Shown here one piece after another: positions 38,783 to 44,794 of a stretch of 50,370 nt of DNA; the first letter of the stretch is position 1, and the number at the start of each line of letters is the position of its first letter. The position numbers and the translations under genes were made by a program. Origin of the DNA: Rathayibacter sp. VKM Ac-2759. Its GTDB lineage: Bacteria; Actinomycetota; Actinomycetes; Actinomycetales; Microbacteriaceae. The notes under the pieces were generated by a model that had not been told where the DNA came from, ran no database searches, and saw nothing but the letters and a program-made list of their open reading frames with translations. Location of the stretch: the NCBI RefSeq assembly GCF_009834225.1, contig NZ_CP047178.1, forward strand, positions 1 to 50,370. Direction: 5' to 3'.

Positions 38783-39424
38783 ATGCACGAAATCGTCTGC
38801 CGCGGCTGCGGTGTTAGCTTTCAGAATCACAACCGCAACCGCGCCTACTGCTCAAGCGATTGTCGGCTGCTGTACAAACATGCGCTCTTTCGCCGGTGCT
38901 GGGAGTGTGGTGCTGACGAACATCCCGGTCTAGCCATCTGGACCTCGTTGGACGTCAAGATTGCCTACGAGAACGACTCACGAAACTTCGCGCAACGTCA
39001 CGAGGCATGCCGCCGCAAGGTCCTGGGTGGTGAGGGCCGGGGTTTGGCCTGCGACTGCAAGGCTTGTCGAGCCGACCTGGGGCTAGCGCCGATCGGACCG
39101 CAGTCCCATCCAAAGACCAGTCCTTCTCGAGAGCGATCTCAGGAGTACCGAGCGCACGCTCCTGAGGTCTACGAGCGCGACCAGTGGCTGTGCCAGATCT
39201 GCGGATTACGGACCCTCCCTAACGCACACCCGTCGGACGACATGTACCCAACGCTCGACCACATCCATCGAGCCGCCGACGGTGGGAGCGATGCGATTGA
39301 GAACCTGAGGACAGCGCACCGTTGGTGCAACATCAAGCGCGAAGGCGCCTGGAAGTGGAACGACGACGCAACCATCAGCGCAATGGCGCAGCATCGCTTC
39401 GCCAACCGCATCACGAAAGCCTGA
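38783..39424 (+). CDS. HNH endonuclease with zinc-finger N-terminus
   Basis: A 213-residue protein. N-terminal CRGCGVSFQNHNRNRAYCSS and DCRLLYKHALFRRCWECGAD hold four to six Cys that suit zinc binding; CDCKACRADLG follows. The C-terminal HNH domain is clear: RDQWLCQICGLRTLPNAHPS, TLDHIHRAADGGSDAIENLR and AHRWCNIKREG. HNH proteins serve as restriction or homing nucleases. The start could be ATG 38783 or GTG 38759. Codon use is less GC-biased than in the R-M genes. Not coupled to the RHH gene. Confidence 0.75.
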   Translation: MHEIVCRGCGVSFQNHNRNRAYCSSDCRLLYKHALFRRCWECGADEHPGLAIWTSLDVKIAYENDSRNFAQRHEACRRKVLGGEGRGLACDCKACRADLGLAPIGPQSHPKTSPSRERSQEYRAHAPEVYERDQWLCQICGLRTLPNAHPSDDMYPTLDHIHRAADGGSDAIENLRTAHRWCNIKREGAWKWNDDATISAMAQHRFANRITKA

Positions 39425-39538
39425 CTCAGCGTCTCAGCAGTTATCCACCCTCGATTGCTCCGTCACGCCAAGATTTCATGCACGACTCGTGGATGCCCCT
39501 CGCCTTTAGGCCGCGTATCAGCCAATGACTGCTAGAAC

Positions 39539-39552
39539 AGAGTGACCACTCT
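39539..39552. promoter_or_regulatory. Dyad AGAGTG-AC-CACTCT upstream of lsr2
   Basis: Exact 6-bp arms (39539-39544, 39547-39552) 26 bases before the lsr2 start, in the expected promoter region. Candidate operator. Confidence 0.45.
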
Positions 39553-39578
39553 TTCACTTTGCTTGGAGATACCACCTA

Positions 39579-39914
39579 ATGGCACAGAAGCTCACTCTCA
39601 TCGATGACCTGGACGGCTCTCCGATCGAAGGTGACGGTGGAACCGTCACTTTCTCGGTCGAGGGCGCGAACTACGAAATCGATCTGTCGACCGAGAATGC
39701 TGCCGAGCTGCGCAGCGTGTTCGATACGTACATCGACGCCGGCCGTCGCGTGCGCCGCGACGGCAACACTGGCTCGACGTCCTCTGCCCGGGCGAAGAGC
39801 GACCCGGAGCGGTTGAAGGCGGTCCGGGAGTGGGCGGCGAAGAACGGTCACACCGTGTCCGATCGCGGCCGCATCTCCGCTGAGGTTCAGAAGGCGTACG
39901 ACGACGCCCACTAG
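39579..39914 (+). CDS. lsr2: Lsr2 nucleoid-associated protein
   Basis: A 111-residue Lsr2. The N-terminal dimerisation domain reads AQKLTLIDDLDGSPIEGDGG then TVTFSVEGANYEIDLSTENA; the C-terminal domain ends KAVREWAAKNGHTVSDRGRI with the minor-groove R-G-R AT-hook-like motif. Lsr2 bridges AT-rich DNA and silences acquired genes, as H-NS does in enterobacteria. A plasmid-borne copy may hide this element's lower-GC islands (12-14.7 and 31.7-35.5 kb) or reduce its fitness cost. TTGGAG before ATG 39579 sets the start. Confidence 0.93.
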   Translation: MAQKLTLIDDLDGSPIEGDGGTVTFSVEGANYEIDLSTENAAELRSVFDTYIDAGRRVRRDGNTGSTSSARAKSDPERLKAVREWAAKNGHTVSDRGRISAEVQKAYDDAH

Positions 39915-39926
39915 ATCGGGCGCGTT

Positions 39927-40460
39927 CTACGGGGTGACTGGTTCGAGCGCGAGGGACCAGCCGGCTGGCTTGTCGACGGCGCGGCCGTCTTGGTCGGTGA
40001 ACACGTAGAAGTAGAAGGTCGAGAGCCGCTTGTCGTTGCTGCCGGACAGGGCGCCGGCTGCGTAGAGGCGCGTTGCCCACTGCTCTCCCACGACGGCCTG
40101 CGCCCAGGCGGGGTACTCGTTGGGTTCGAGGATCTCTGAGTTGCCGACGAGGAGGTTGCGGCCTTTCACGGACACGCTCACCAGAGAGAGTGTCGGGTCG
40201 GCGCCGGAGTCGGGTTCGAGTTCCGCGGCCGGGCCGCGGTCCATGAGCACGGACACCTCGGCCCGCCGATTGGTCAGAGACCGTCCGCGCAGGTGCGGAA
40301 GTTCTCGTGCGCGAGCTTGCGCGAGCTCGTGCACCTGGGCATCTGTCAAACCCGGCCGCGAACTGATCCGCTCTCCGGCGTCAGTGAACAGCGTGCGTTG
40401 CATCGCCCGAATATCCCGTTCGTGCTTGTTGACGATCTTGCGGACGAGTGCTGAAACCAT
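39927..40460 (-). CDS. Hypothetical plasmid protein
   Basis: A 177-residue protein: N-terminal helical basic region (VRKIVNKHERDIRAMQRTLF, LTDAQVHELAQARARELPHL), then a beta-rich domain with VSVSVKGRNLLVGNSEILEP, WAQAVVGEQWATRLYAAGAL and FYFYVFTDQDGRAVDKPAGW. No family recognised. TAAAAT at 40467-40472 lies six bases before the ATG at 40460, indicating a leaderless mRNA. Convergent with lsr2, 12 bases apart. Confidence 0.6.
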   Translation of the reverse strand: MVSALVRKIVNKHERDIRAMQRTLFTDAGERISSRPGLTDAQVHELAQARARELPHLRGRSLTNRRAEVSVLMDRGPAAELEPDSGADPTLSLVSVSVKGRNLLVGNSEILEPNEYPAWAQAVVGEQWATRLYAAGALSGSNDKRLSTFYFYVFTDQDGRAVDKPAGWSLALEPVTP

Positions 40461-40518
40461 CCCCGGATTTTACGGCGGCGAGGAGACATCCCTCAGCCGA
40501 GCGTGGGACGCTGGCGGC

Positions 40519-40767
40519 ATGGGCGGTCCTCACATCCCGTTGGCGCGAACCGCGTTGTTCGCAAACGGCATGGTGTGGTTCGGACTGTCGCTGTTGCTCT
40601 TCGCGATCGCGGGTGAGCAAACCTATGCGGCCTTCACTGGGCGGTGGTTCAACGTGCTCGGCTGGTTCCTTCTCGTCGCCGTTGCGGCCGGGCTGGCCGT
40701 GCTCGGTGTGACCGAGAACCGGAACATTCGCGCGGGGAAGAAGTACAAGCCGCGTCCTCGCCGCTGA
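40519..40767 (+). CDS. Small two-helix membrane protein
   Basis: An 82-residue protein with two transmembrane helices (ANGMVWFGLSLLLFAIAGE and WFNVLGWFLLVAVAAGLAVL) and a basic tail (IRAGKKYKPRPRR). GACGCT six bases before ATG 40519, then GGCGGC, matches the start region of the 18535 gene. Divergent from the 39927 gene. Function unknown. Confidence 0.55.
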   Translation: MGGPHIPLARTALFANGMVWFGLSLLLFAIAGEQTYAAFTGRWFNVLGWFLLVAVAAGLAVLGVTENRNIRAGKKYKPRPRR

Positions 40768-40833
40768 CGTCTGTTCGGGCGCGTGTGGCCATTCCGCGCG
40801 CACTCTGGGGGGCGGTCCAAGAAGGCCCGCCTG

Positions 40834-41247
40834 CTACTCCCCCATTGGCCGACCCTGCGGCAGTTCGCGGGCTCCGACAGAGGGGAACGGCTGGCCTCCG
40901 TTGTACTGAGCTTCCAGCCTTGCCACTTTCTCCATCACCGCGTCATTGATGAACTGCGAGAGAGTGCGGGTGCCTTCTTGGACCTGGGTGTGTCGGATCG
41001 CGCCGCGTACTCGAGACGTGTCCGCAGGATTCTGGTAGAAGCTCACCTTGGGCGGGTACTTAGGCTTCGTCGTCGGCTTCGCGGCCGGCGTCTCCTGCTG
41101 CTCGATCACGGGCGCCGGCGATGCCGACTGAGCCGGGTTGTCTTGCGGAGCCGGCGGCTCTGCTGCCGGCTCCGCAGCCGCGATCTGAGGCGGGGTGATG
41201 GGGTTTGCTCCGGCCAGGCTGGACTTACGGGGTGCGGGGCGGTTCAC
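40834..41247 (-). CDS. ParB-like RHH centromere-binding protein
   Basis: A 137-residue protein. The first 70 residues are disordered and Pro/Ala/Glu-rich; the C-terminal part, VSFYQNPADTSRVRGAIRHT then RTLSQFINDAVMEKVARLEA, is a ribbon-helix-helix. GTG 41247 overlaps the parA stop (GTGA). Position and architecture are those of type Ib partition ParB/ParG-like proteins, which bind parS and stimulate ParA. Such proteins also repress the par promoter, so it is a candidate to recognise the AAYAGTACTRTT sites. Confidence 0.75.
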   Translation of the reverse strand: MNRPAPRKSSLAGANPITPPQIAAAEPAAEPPAPQDNPAQSASPAPVIEQQETPAAKPTTKPKYPPKVSFYQNPADTSRVRGAIRHTQVQEGTRTLSQFINDAVMEKVARLEAQYNGGQPFPSVGARELPQGRPMGE

Positions 41248-42041
41248 GAGCGTTCTCCTTCGATGCTGGCCAGGTGGTCGGCGTAGATGGCGCCGAGTGC
41301 GGATGCTTCGGCGCTCCCCCACTCGTCCAAACCGCGGGCGGCCTCGGTCGCGTCTGAGATGACGACGCGCTTGGGGATCGGCGGGAGTAGGACGCTGAGG
41401 CCTCGGGCCTCCGCGGCGCTGCGCAGCTCTTCCAGCCACGACGCGCCGCTGACGGTGCGCTCTTCGTGCTGGTTGACGATGATGCCCGCGACGCGCAGCT
41501 CGGCGTTGTAGTAGCCGCGCACGTTCTCGATGGTGTCGAGGAGCTGCGCGAGCCCGTTGGTGCTCCACAGCTTCGAGTGGGTGACCACCACGACGCCCTG
41601 AGCGGCCGTCAGGCCGTTGATCGTGAGCTGATCCAGCGACGGGGCACAGTCGATGAGGATCAGGTCGTAGTCGTCCGCTACGGCCGCGAGAGCGCGGCGC
41701 AGCCGCCCCTCTCGCCCCGCTCCGGCGATGACCAGCTCGTCGCGGACGTAACCGAGAGTGACGCCGGTGGTGGGCACGACATCGAGCCCCGGCCAGACCC
41801 CCGCCACGATGACGTCGCGCAGCGTCTCTGGCGCGCGCTCGCTGAGCGCGTCTGCCAAGCCTGCCTGGTCGTCTGCGACGTCCTCGGCGGCGGCTACGGC
41901 GGTGAGGTTGCCCTGGGGGTCGTTGTCGACTACCAACACTCGCTGTCCGCGCAGCACCGCGGCGCGGGCTAGATGGAACGTGGTGGTGCTCTTGCCTACG
42001 CCGCCCTTCTGGTTGCAGAGGGCGAATATCTGAGCGGTCAT
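41244..42041 (-). CDS. parA: ParA partition ATPase
   Basis: A 265-residue ParA: deviant Walker A CNQKGGVGKSTTTFHLA (Lys in KGGVGKST), Walker A' VLVVDNDPQGNLT and Walker B DLILIDCAPSLDQLTINGL. No N-terminal HTH, so it is type Ib-like in size. It segregates the plasmid by ATP-dependent nucleoid binding with the adjacent RHH protein. GGAGG before ATG 42041 sets the start. Its promoter (TTGCCG 42086-42091, 18-bp spacer, TACTGT 42062-42067) is overlapped by an AACAGTACTGTT site. Confidence 0.95.
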   Translation of the reverse strand: MTAQIFALCNQKGGVGKSTTTFHLARAAVLRGQRVLVVDNDPQGNLTAVAAAEDVADDQAGLADALSERAPETLRDVIVAGVWPGLDVVPTTGVTLGYVRDELVIAGAGREGRLRRALAAVADDYDLILIDCAPSLDQLTINGLTAAQGVVVVTHSKLWSTNGLAQLLDTIENVRGYYNAELRVAGIIVNQHEERTVSGASWLEELRSAAEARGLSVLLPPIPKRVVISDATEAARGLDEWGSAEASALGAIYADHLASIEGERS

Positions 42042-42060
42042 GGTGGTACCTCCAATGAGG

Positions 42061-42072
42061 AACAGTACTGTT
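42061..42072. promoter_or_regulatory. AACAGTACTGTT site at the parA -10 box
   Basis: Perfect 12-bp palindrome with the -10 (minus strand TACTGT, 42062-42067) inside; -35 TTGCCG at 42086-42091. Member of the AAYAGTACTRTT family; 19 bases before the start codon. Confidence 0.7.
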
Positions 42073-42098
42073 ATCGGAAGCCTACCGGCAATCCCGGT

Positions 42099-42110
42099 AA
42101 CAGTACCATT
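42099..42110. promoter_or_regulatory. Second site upstream of parA
   Basis: AACAGTACCATT, a 10-of-12 variant of the same palindrome, just upstream of the parA -35 box. Two sites flanking one promoter suit cooperative repression or a parS. Confidence 0.6.
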
Positions 42111-42114
42111 CGGG

Positions 42115-42534
42115 TTAGTTCGCGATGGGGGTCGCGTCGCCAAGGATCGCGGCCTGCGCCTGCTGCGCGAGTGCCCACCGGTCGGCCGCTGCGGCCTGGT
42201 TCTGGGGTGAGTAGTCACCGTGCTCGGCCTGGTACTTGAAGTCCTCGTAACCGCGCTCAGCGAAAGCCAGCAGCGCCTCCACGCCCACGCGCAGATCGTC
42301 GGAGACGACGAGGGTCCGCGCGTCGTCGACGTCGATCGTCAACGGGTCGTAGAGGTTCGTCAGGCGCAGCACGTACCCGGCGGGCGTGAGGTCGACGTGT
42401 GCGCCGAACACGGTGCGCTCCTCGTTGTCCTCGAAGTCGACGCGGCCGAACGTTTCGCTCTCGCTCGTGGGCTCCCAGAGCTGCGGCTGAAGCCGCTCCC
42501 CCGTGTCGTAGGGGGTAAGTGCCGATGCGGTCAT
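42115..42534 (-). CDS. Backbone hypothetical protein, site-controlled
   Basis: A 139-residue acidic protein with a beta-rich core (VFGAHVDLTPAGYVLRLTNL, YDPLTIDVDDARTLVVSDDL) and a helical, Ala/Gln-rich C-terminus (QNQAAAADRWALAQQAQAAI). Family unknown. It ends five bases beyond the second parA site, so the two operons are adjacent. Its promoter is a strong match (TTGACT 42586-42591, 17-bp spacer, TACTAT 42563-42568) and holds an AATAGTACTATT site. ATG 42534 is used, with GGAGA upstream. Confidence 0.6.
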   Translation of the reverse strand: MTASALTPYDTGERLQPQLWEPTSESETFGRVDFEDNEERTVFGAHVDLTPAGYVLRLTNLYDPLTIDVDDARTLVVSDDLRVGVEALLAFAERGYEDFKYQAEHGDYSPQNQAAAADRWALAQQAQAAILGDATPIAN

Positions 42535-42561
42535 GGTGTGATCCTCTCTCCTGTTACTACT

Positions 42562-42591
42562 AATAGTACTATTCGAGTTACTGTGAGTCAA
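42562..42591 (-). promoter_or_regulatory. Promoter with AATAGTACTATT over the -10 box
   Basis: The perfect palindrome 42562-42573 contains the -10 TACTAT (42563-42568, minus strand); TTGACT (42586-42591) is 17 bases upstream. Clearest example of the shared operator-promoter design, 27 bases before ATG 42534. Confidence 0.75.
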
Positions 42592-42854
42592 GCGCGAGCG
42601 GGGGTGAGGAGCGCGACCAACGCGGCGGCGTAGGCGGTGCCGTCGTCAGTGACGGGGAACCCGCCCGGGCCGCCCTCCCCGGGGAGGGCGAGCGTGTTGC
42701 GGACGTGCGCAAGGATCGCCGCATCCGAGTCGGACTCGAAGGACTCGGGCTCGTCCTGGCGGTGGGTGGCGCAGATGAGCGCGAGCTGGTCGGCACTCGC
42801 GCGCCCGCCGTCGACGGTGGACGCGCTGCAGTCGGTCTGCGGCTGGTTCTTCAT
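42588..42854 (-). CDS. Backbone hypothetical protein
   Basis: An 88-residue acidic protein: ADQLALICATHRQDEPESFE, SDSDAAILAHVRNTLALPGE and a helical C-terminus. No family recognised. TTGGAG before ATG 42854. Promoter site AAAAGTACTATT lies 17 bases upstream. Its start overlaps the zero-frame stop of the frameshifted upstream gene (ATGA). Confidence 0.55.
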   Translation of the reverse strand: MKNQPQTDCSASTVDGGRASADQLALICATHRQDEPESFESDSDAAILAHVRNTLALPGEGGPGGFPVTDDGTAYAAALVALLTPARA

Positions 42855-43108
42855 GAGGCTCCAATGCTGGTAAAAGTACTATTAGGGTCTGCTACGACGA
42901 GCGGTGCTATCCAAAGGCGCCGGCCCAGCACGCGGGGTGGGTACCCGAGATGAGCAGCTCGCGCTGGTCCGCCGGGACATTTTTTTGGCAGCACGTCCTG
43001 GATGGGCGTTCCGGTCCGGTAGAGCGTCGCCTGATCGGCGGTCAGCTCGACGCGGCTGGCCTTGCCGCAGAACATACACTTGCGGGTGGTTACCGTTGTG
43101 GTGGTCAT
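42851..43108 (-). CDS. Small Cys-rich backbone protein with a probable frameshift
   Basis: From ATG 43108 (GGAGG upstream) the product begins TTTTVTTRKCMFCGKASRVE and goes on to LYRTGTPIQDVLPKK. It then meets a run of seven A on the coding strand (42980-42986). In the zero frame the tail becomes implausible and runs through the next promoter to 42851. With one A fewer the frame reads NVPADQRELLISGTHPACWA and stops at 42907-42909, a tail with the R-E-x-L-I-S-G-T-H-P-x-C-W motif that I recall from small zinc-type proteins of actinobacterial plasmids. So the gene is probably 42907-43108, with a sequencing error, a mutation or slippage in the A-run. Confidence 0.6.
   Translation of the reverse strand: MTTTTVTTRKCMFCGKASRVELTADQATLYRTGTPIQDVLPKKCPGGPARAAHLGYPPRVLGRRLWIAPLVVADPNSTFTSIGAS
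42872..42883. promoter_or_regulatory. AAAAGTACTATT site
   Basis: Sense strand AATAGTACTTTT, 11 of 12 to the family palindrome, 17 bases before ATG 42854; TACTTT could be the -10. The -35 is poor. Confidence 0.6.
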
Positions 43109-43133
43109 GTGGTCCTCCAAACCTTCTACCCCT

Positions 43134-43179
43134 AATAGTACTATTGCCGTCACCGAATACCAACGGCAATAGTACTATT
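43134..43179. promoter_or_regulatory. Two AATAGTACTATT sites in a 17-bp inverted repeat
   Basis: AATAGTACTATTGCCGT (43134-43150) and ACGGCAATAGTACTATT (43163-43179) are exact reverse complements around 12 bases. The proximal copy holds the -10 TACTAT (43135-43140) of the 43108 gene with -35 TTGGTA (43158-43163) at 17 bases. Extra arm bases outside the core suggest binding of two dimers in opposed orientation. Confidence 0.75.
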
Positions 43180-43183
43180 GGGC

Positions 43184-44092
43184 TCAAATTTCTTCGATGT
43201 CGGCGTCCTCGTCGGCGGTCAGTGCGTAGGCCAGGGTGTGTGCGGCGCGCAGCACCCGGGCGGCGGTGCTCTTGATCGTCTCGGGCTCGCCGTTGCTCCA
43301 GTTGGCGACGTATCCGATGCTGTAGGCGCTGGTGTCGAGGCCGACAATCCCAGCGACGACGTACGCGACGCTCTCGGCCTCGGTCTCCTTGATGCCGCGG
43401 TGCTCGATGTACTCCTCCTCGTCCTCCTCGGCGTGGAGAATGACGTGCGCGGCCTCGTGCAGCGCGGTCTTGGCGGCCTGGGCGGGGGAGAGGTTGGCGT
43501 CGATCACGACGCGGCACGTGCCGTCCGTGGTCGTGTAGCCGTTGGCCTCACCCGGGATGTTCTCGCGCTCGACGGTCCATCCCTCCTCGGAGAGGTAGTC
43601 CTCGACGGCCGCCGTGATGCCGAGCAAGTCGTCACCCGTGAGCCGCTGTGCGAGCGCCTGGGGGTCGCCCGCCTCGGGGTCGATGAGGTCCGTCTGGCTG
43701 ATGTCGAACACAGAGAGGATGGGGAAGAACCGAACGACCTTCTGCCCCTCCTCGTCGGTCGTCGTCTCCTCGCCCTCTGCGACATCCTCGGCGGCAACCT
43801 TCTTCTGACGGAAACCGAAGATTCGGATGCCGCGCTCACCCTTCCGCACCTGGCGGCCGAGCGCCTGCCACTTGCGGAACCCGGCGATGCGGCTCGCGGT
43901 GGGCATCTGGCTGAGGATCAGAAGAACGTTGTTGAGCGAGTAGGAGTGGAACGCTTGCGCGAAGGCCAGGAAGCGCGTCCACTGCTCCGTGCCGCGCAGC
44001 TCCTCGACCTGCTCAGCGATCGACGCTTGCAGCGCCTCGGCCTGCTCGCGGCGCTCTTCGGCGGTCTTGGTGCTGGTGATTTTGCGGGCCAT
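43184..44092 (-). CDS. ArdC-like antirestriction protein with ImmA/IrrE-type peptidase motif
   Basis: A 302-residue protein. The N-terminal 130 residues match the ArdC ssDNA-binding domain: FLAFAQAFHSYSLNNVLLIL, RIAGFRKWQALGRQVRKGER, GIRIFGFRQKKV. The C-terminal part is a zincin-like domain with HEAAH (212-216) in TALHEAAHVILH and ETEAESVAYVVAGIVG supplying the downstream Glu. ArdC proteins protect incoming conjugative ssDNA against type I and II restriction. GGAGG before ATG 44092 sets the start; an AACAGTACTAAT site lies 22 bases upstream, putting it in the same regulon as parA. Confidence 0.85.
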   Translation of the reverse strand: MARKITSTKTAEERREQAEALQASIAEQVEELRGTEQWTRFLAFAQAFHSYSLNNVLLILSQMPTASRIAGFRKWQALGRQVRKGERGIRIFGFRQKKVAAEDVAEGEETTTDEEGQKVVRFFPILSVFDISQTDLIDPEAGDPQALAQRLTGDDLLGITAAVEDYLSEEGWTVERENIPGEANGYTTTDGTCRVVIDANLSPAQAAKTALHEAAHVILHAEEDEEEYIEHRGIKETEAESVAYVVAGIVGLDTSAYSIGYVANWSNGEPETIKSTAARVLRAAHTLAYALTADEDADIEEI

Positions 44093-44114
44093 TTCGGTTA
44101 CCTCCATTGACGGT

Positions 44115-44126
44115 ATTAGTACTGTT
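44115..44126. promoter_or_regulatory. ATTAGTACTGTT site upstream of the ArdC-like gene
   Basis: Sense strand AACAGTACTAAT, with TACTAA as a likely -10, 22 bases before ATG 44092. Sixth to seventh copy of the AAYAGTACTRTT family. Confidence 0.65.
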
Positions 44127-44433
44127 AGCTCTCGCTGTCCCCCACGTTTTTTGCCGTGGAGGCGGTTTTCCGCCTTAGCGACCGGAGGGCGTAGTGCAAC
44201 CCGAAGGGCGGCGGGGGAGAGAGTTTCGGCGCGAAATAAGGGAGCGCAGCGACCGCGTGCCGAAAGTCTCGGAGGAGCCGGTGGCGGAGCCACTTGAACG
44301 GAGCCCGTAGGTGGCTACGAGGGAGCGCAGCGACCGAGCCGCCGAAGGCTTCACGGCAAAGAAACGGCACCCGAAGGGTGCATGCAGTCGGCCGGCTCGC
44401 CGGCCGTCCCTCACGACGCGCAGCGTCGAGGAT
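44127..44433. other. Structured non-coding region between ardC-like and rep operons
   Basis: No gene, but dense structure: hairpins CCACG/CGTGG (44142-44159), AGGCGG-TTTT-CCGCCT (44160-44175), GCACCC-GAA-GGGTGC (44367-44381) and CGGCCGG-CTCG-CCGGCCG (44389-44406), plus two exact 16-base direct repeats GGGAGCGCAGCGACCG at 44240-44255 and 44321-44336. The last hairpin likely ends the leftward rep operon. The rest could be a replication origin, a leading-region single-strand promoter or a regulatory RNA; not resolved. Confidence 0.45.
44240..44336. repeat. Two 16-bp direct repeats GGGAGCGCAGCGACCG
   Basis: Exact copies at 44240-44255 and 44321-44336, 81 bases apart, each followed by GCGTGCCGAAAG or AGCCGCCGAAGG, so similarity extends. 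Within the structured region. Confidence 0.7.
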
Positions 44434-44754
44434 CTACAGAGCAGCCGACGTCGGTCTGACTTCGACGGCAGACGCCCAGACCCAGAGTCGGCGGCTGGCG
44501 TCCCGGTCCTGCCACTCGACCATGACGGCTCGGGCGGTCCAGGCGATAGCGAAGCCCTCAACGCGGACGGCGGTGACGGGGTAGCGCACCCAGGCCCAGA
44601 CGGGCAGGGGAGTGGCGGTCCAGGTGGGCCGCTGCCGGGTCTTGTCTAGCTCGTCGTCGGTCAGGCCGATGGGGTGGCCGCGGCCGGCTGTCTCTTCGAT
44701 GCGTCGGTCGATCTGCGCGCCGACGTGGCGCTCGTAGGGTCGGTTCGTTCCCAC
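44434..44754 (-). CDS. Small backbone protein with an upstream LexA-like box
   Basis: A 106-residue protein from GTG 44754. N-terminal RPYERHVGAQIDRRIEETAG, then TWTATPLPVWAWVRYPVTAV and AIAWTARAVMVEWQDRDASR, RRLWVWASAVEVR; Trp-rich beta pattern. I have seen similar small proteins in actinobacterial plasmids but know no function. GAACATATGTTC, a LexA-type palindrome, is centred 16 bases upstream of the start. It follows the rep gene by 40 bases. Confidence 0.6.
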   Translation of the reverse strand: MGTNRPYERHVGAQIDRRIEETAGRGHPIGLTDDELDKTRQRPTWTATPLPVWAWVRYPVTAVRVEGFAIAWTARAVMVEWQDRDASRRLWVWASAVEVRPTSAAL

Positions 44755-44764
44755 GCCGTCAGTA

Positions 44765-44776
44765 GAACATATGTTC
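44765..44776. promoter_or_regulatory. LexA-like SOS box GAACATATGTTC
   Basis: Perfect palindrome GAAC-ATAT-GTTC, followed by GAAC; it fits the actinobacterial LexA consensus CGAAC-N4-GTTCG except for A at the first flank. It lies 11 to 22 bases before GTG 44754, so the gene may be DNA-damage induced. Confidence 0.6.
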
Positions 44777-44794
44777 GAACGCGTGCGGTCGATG

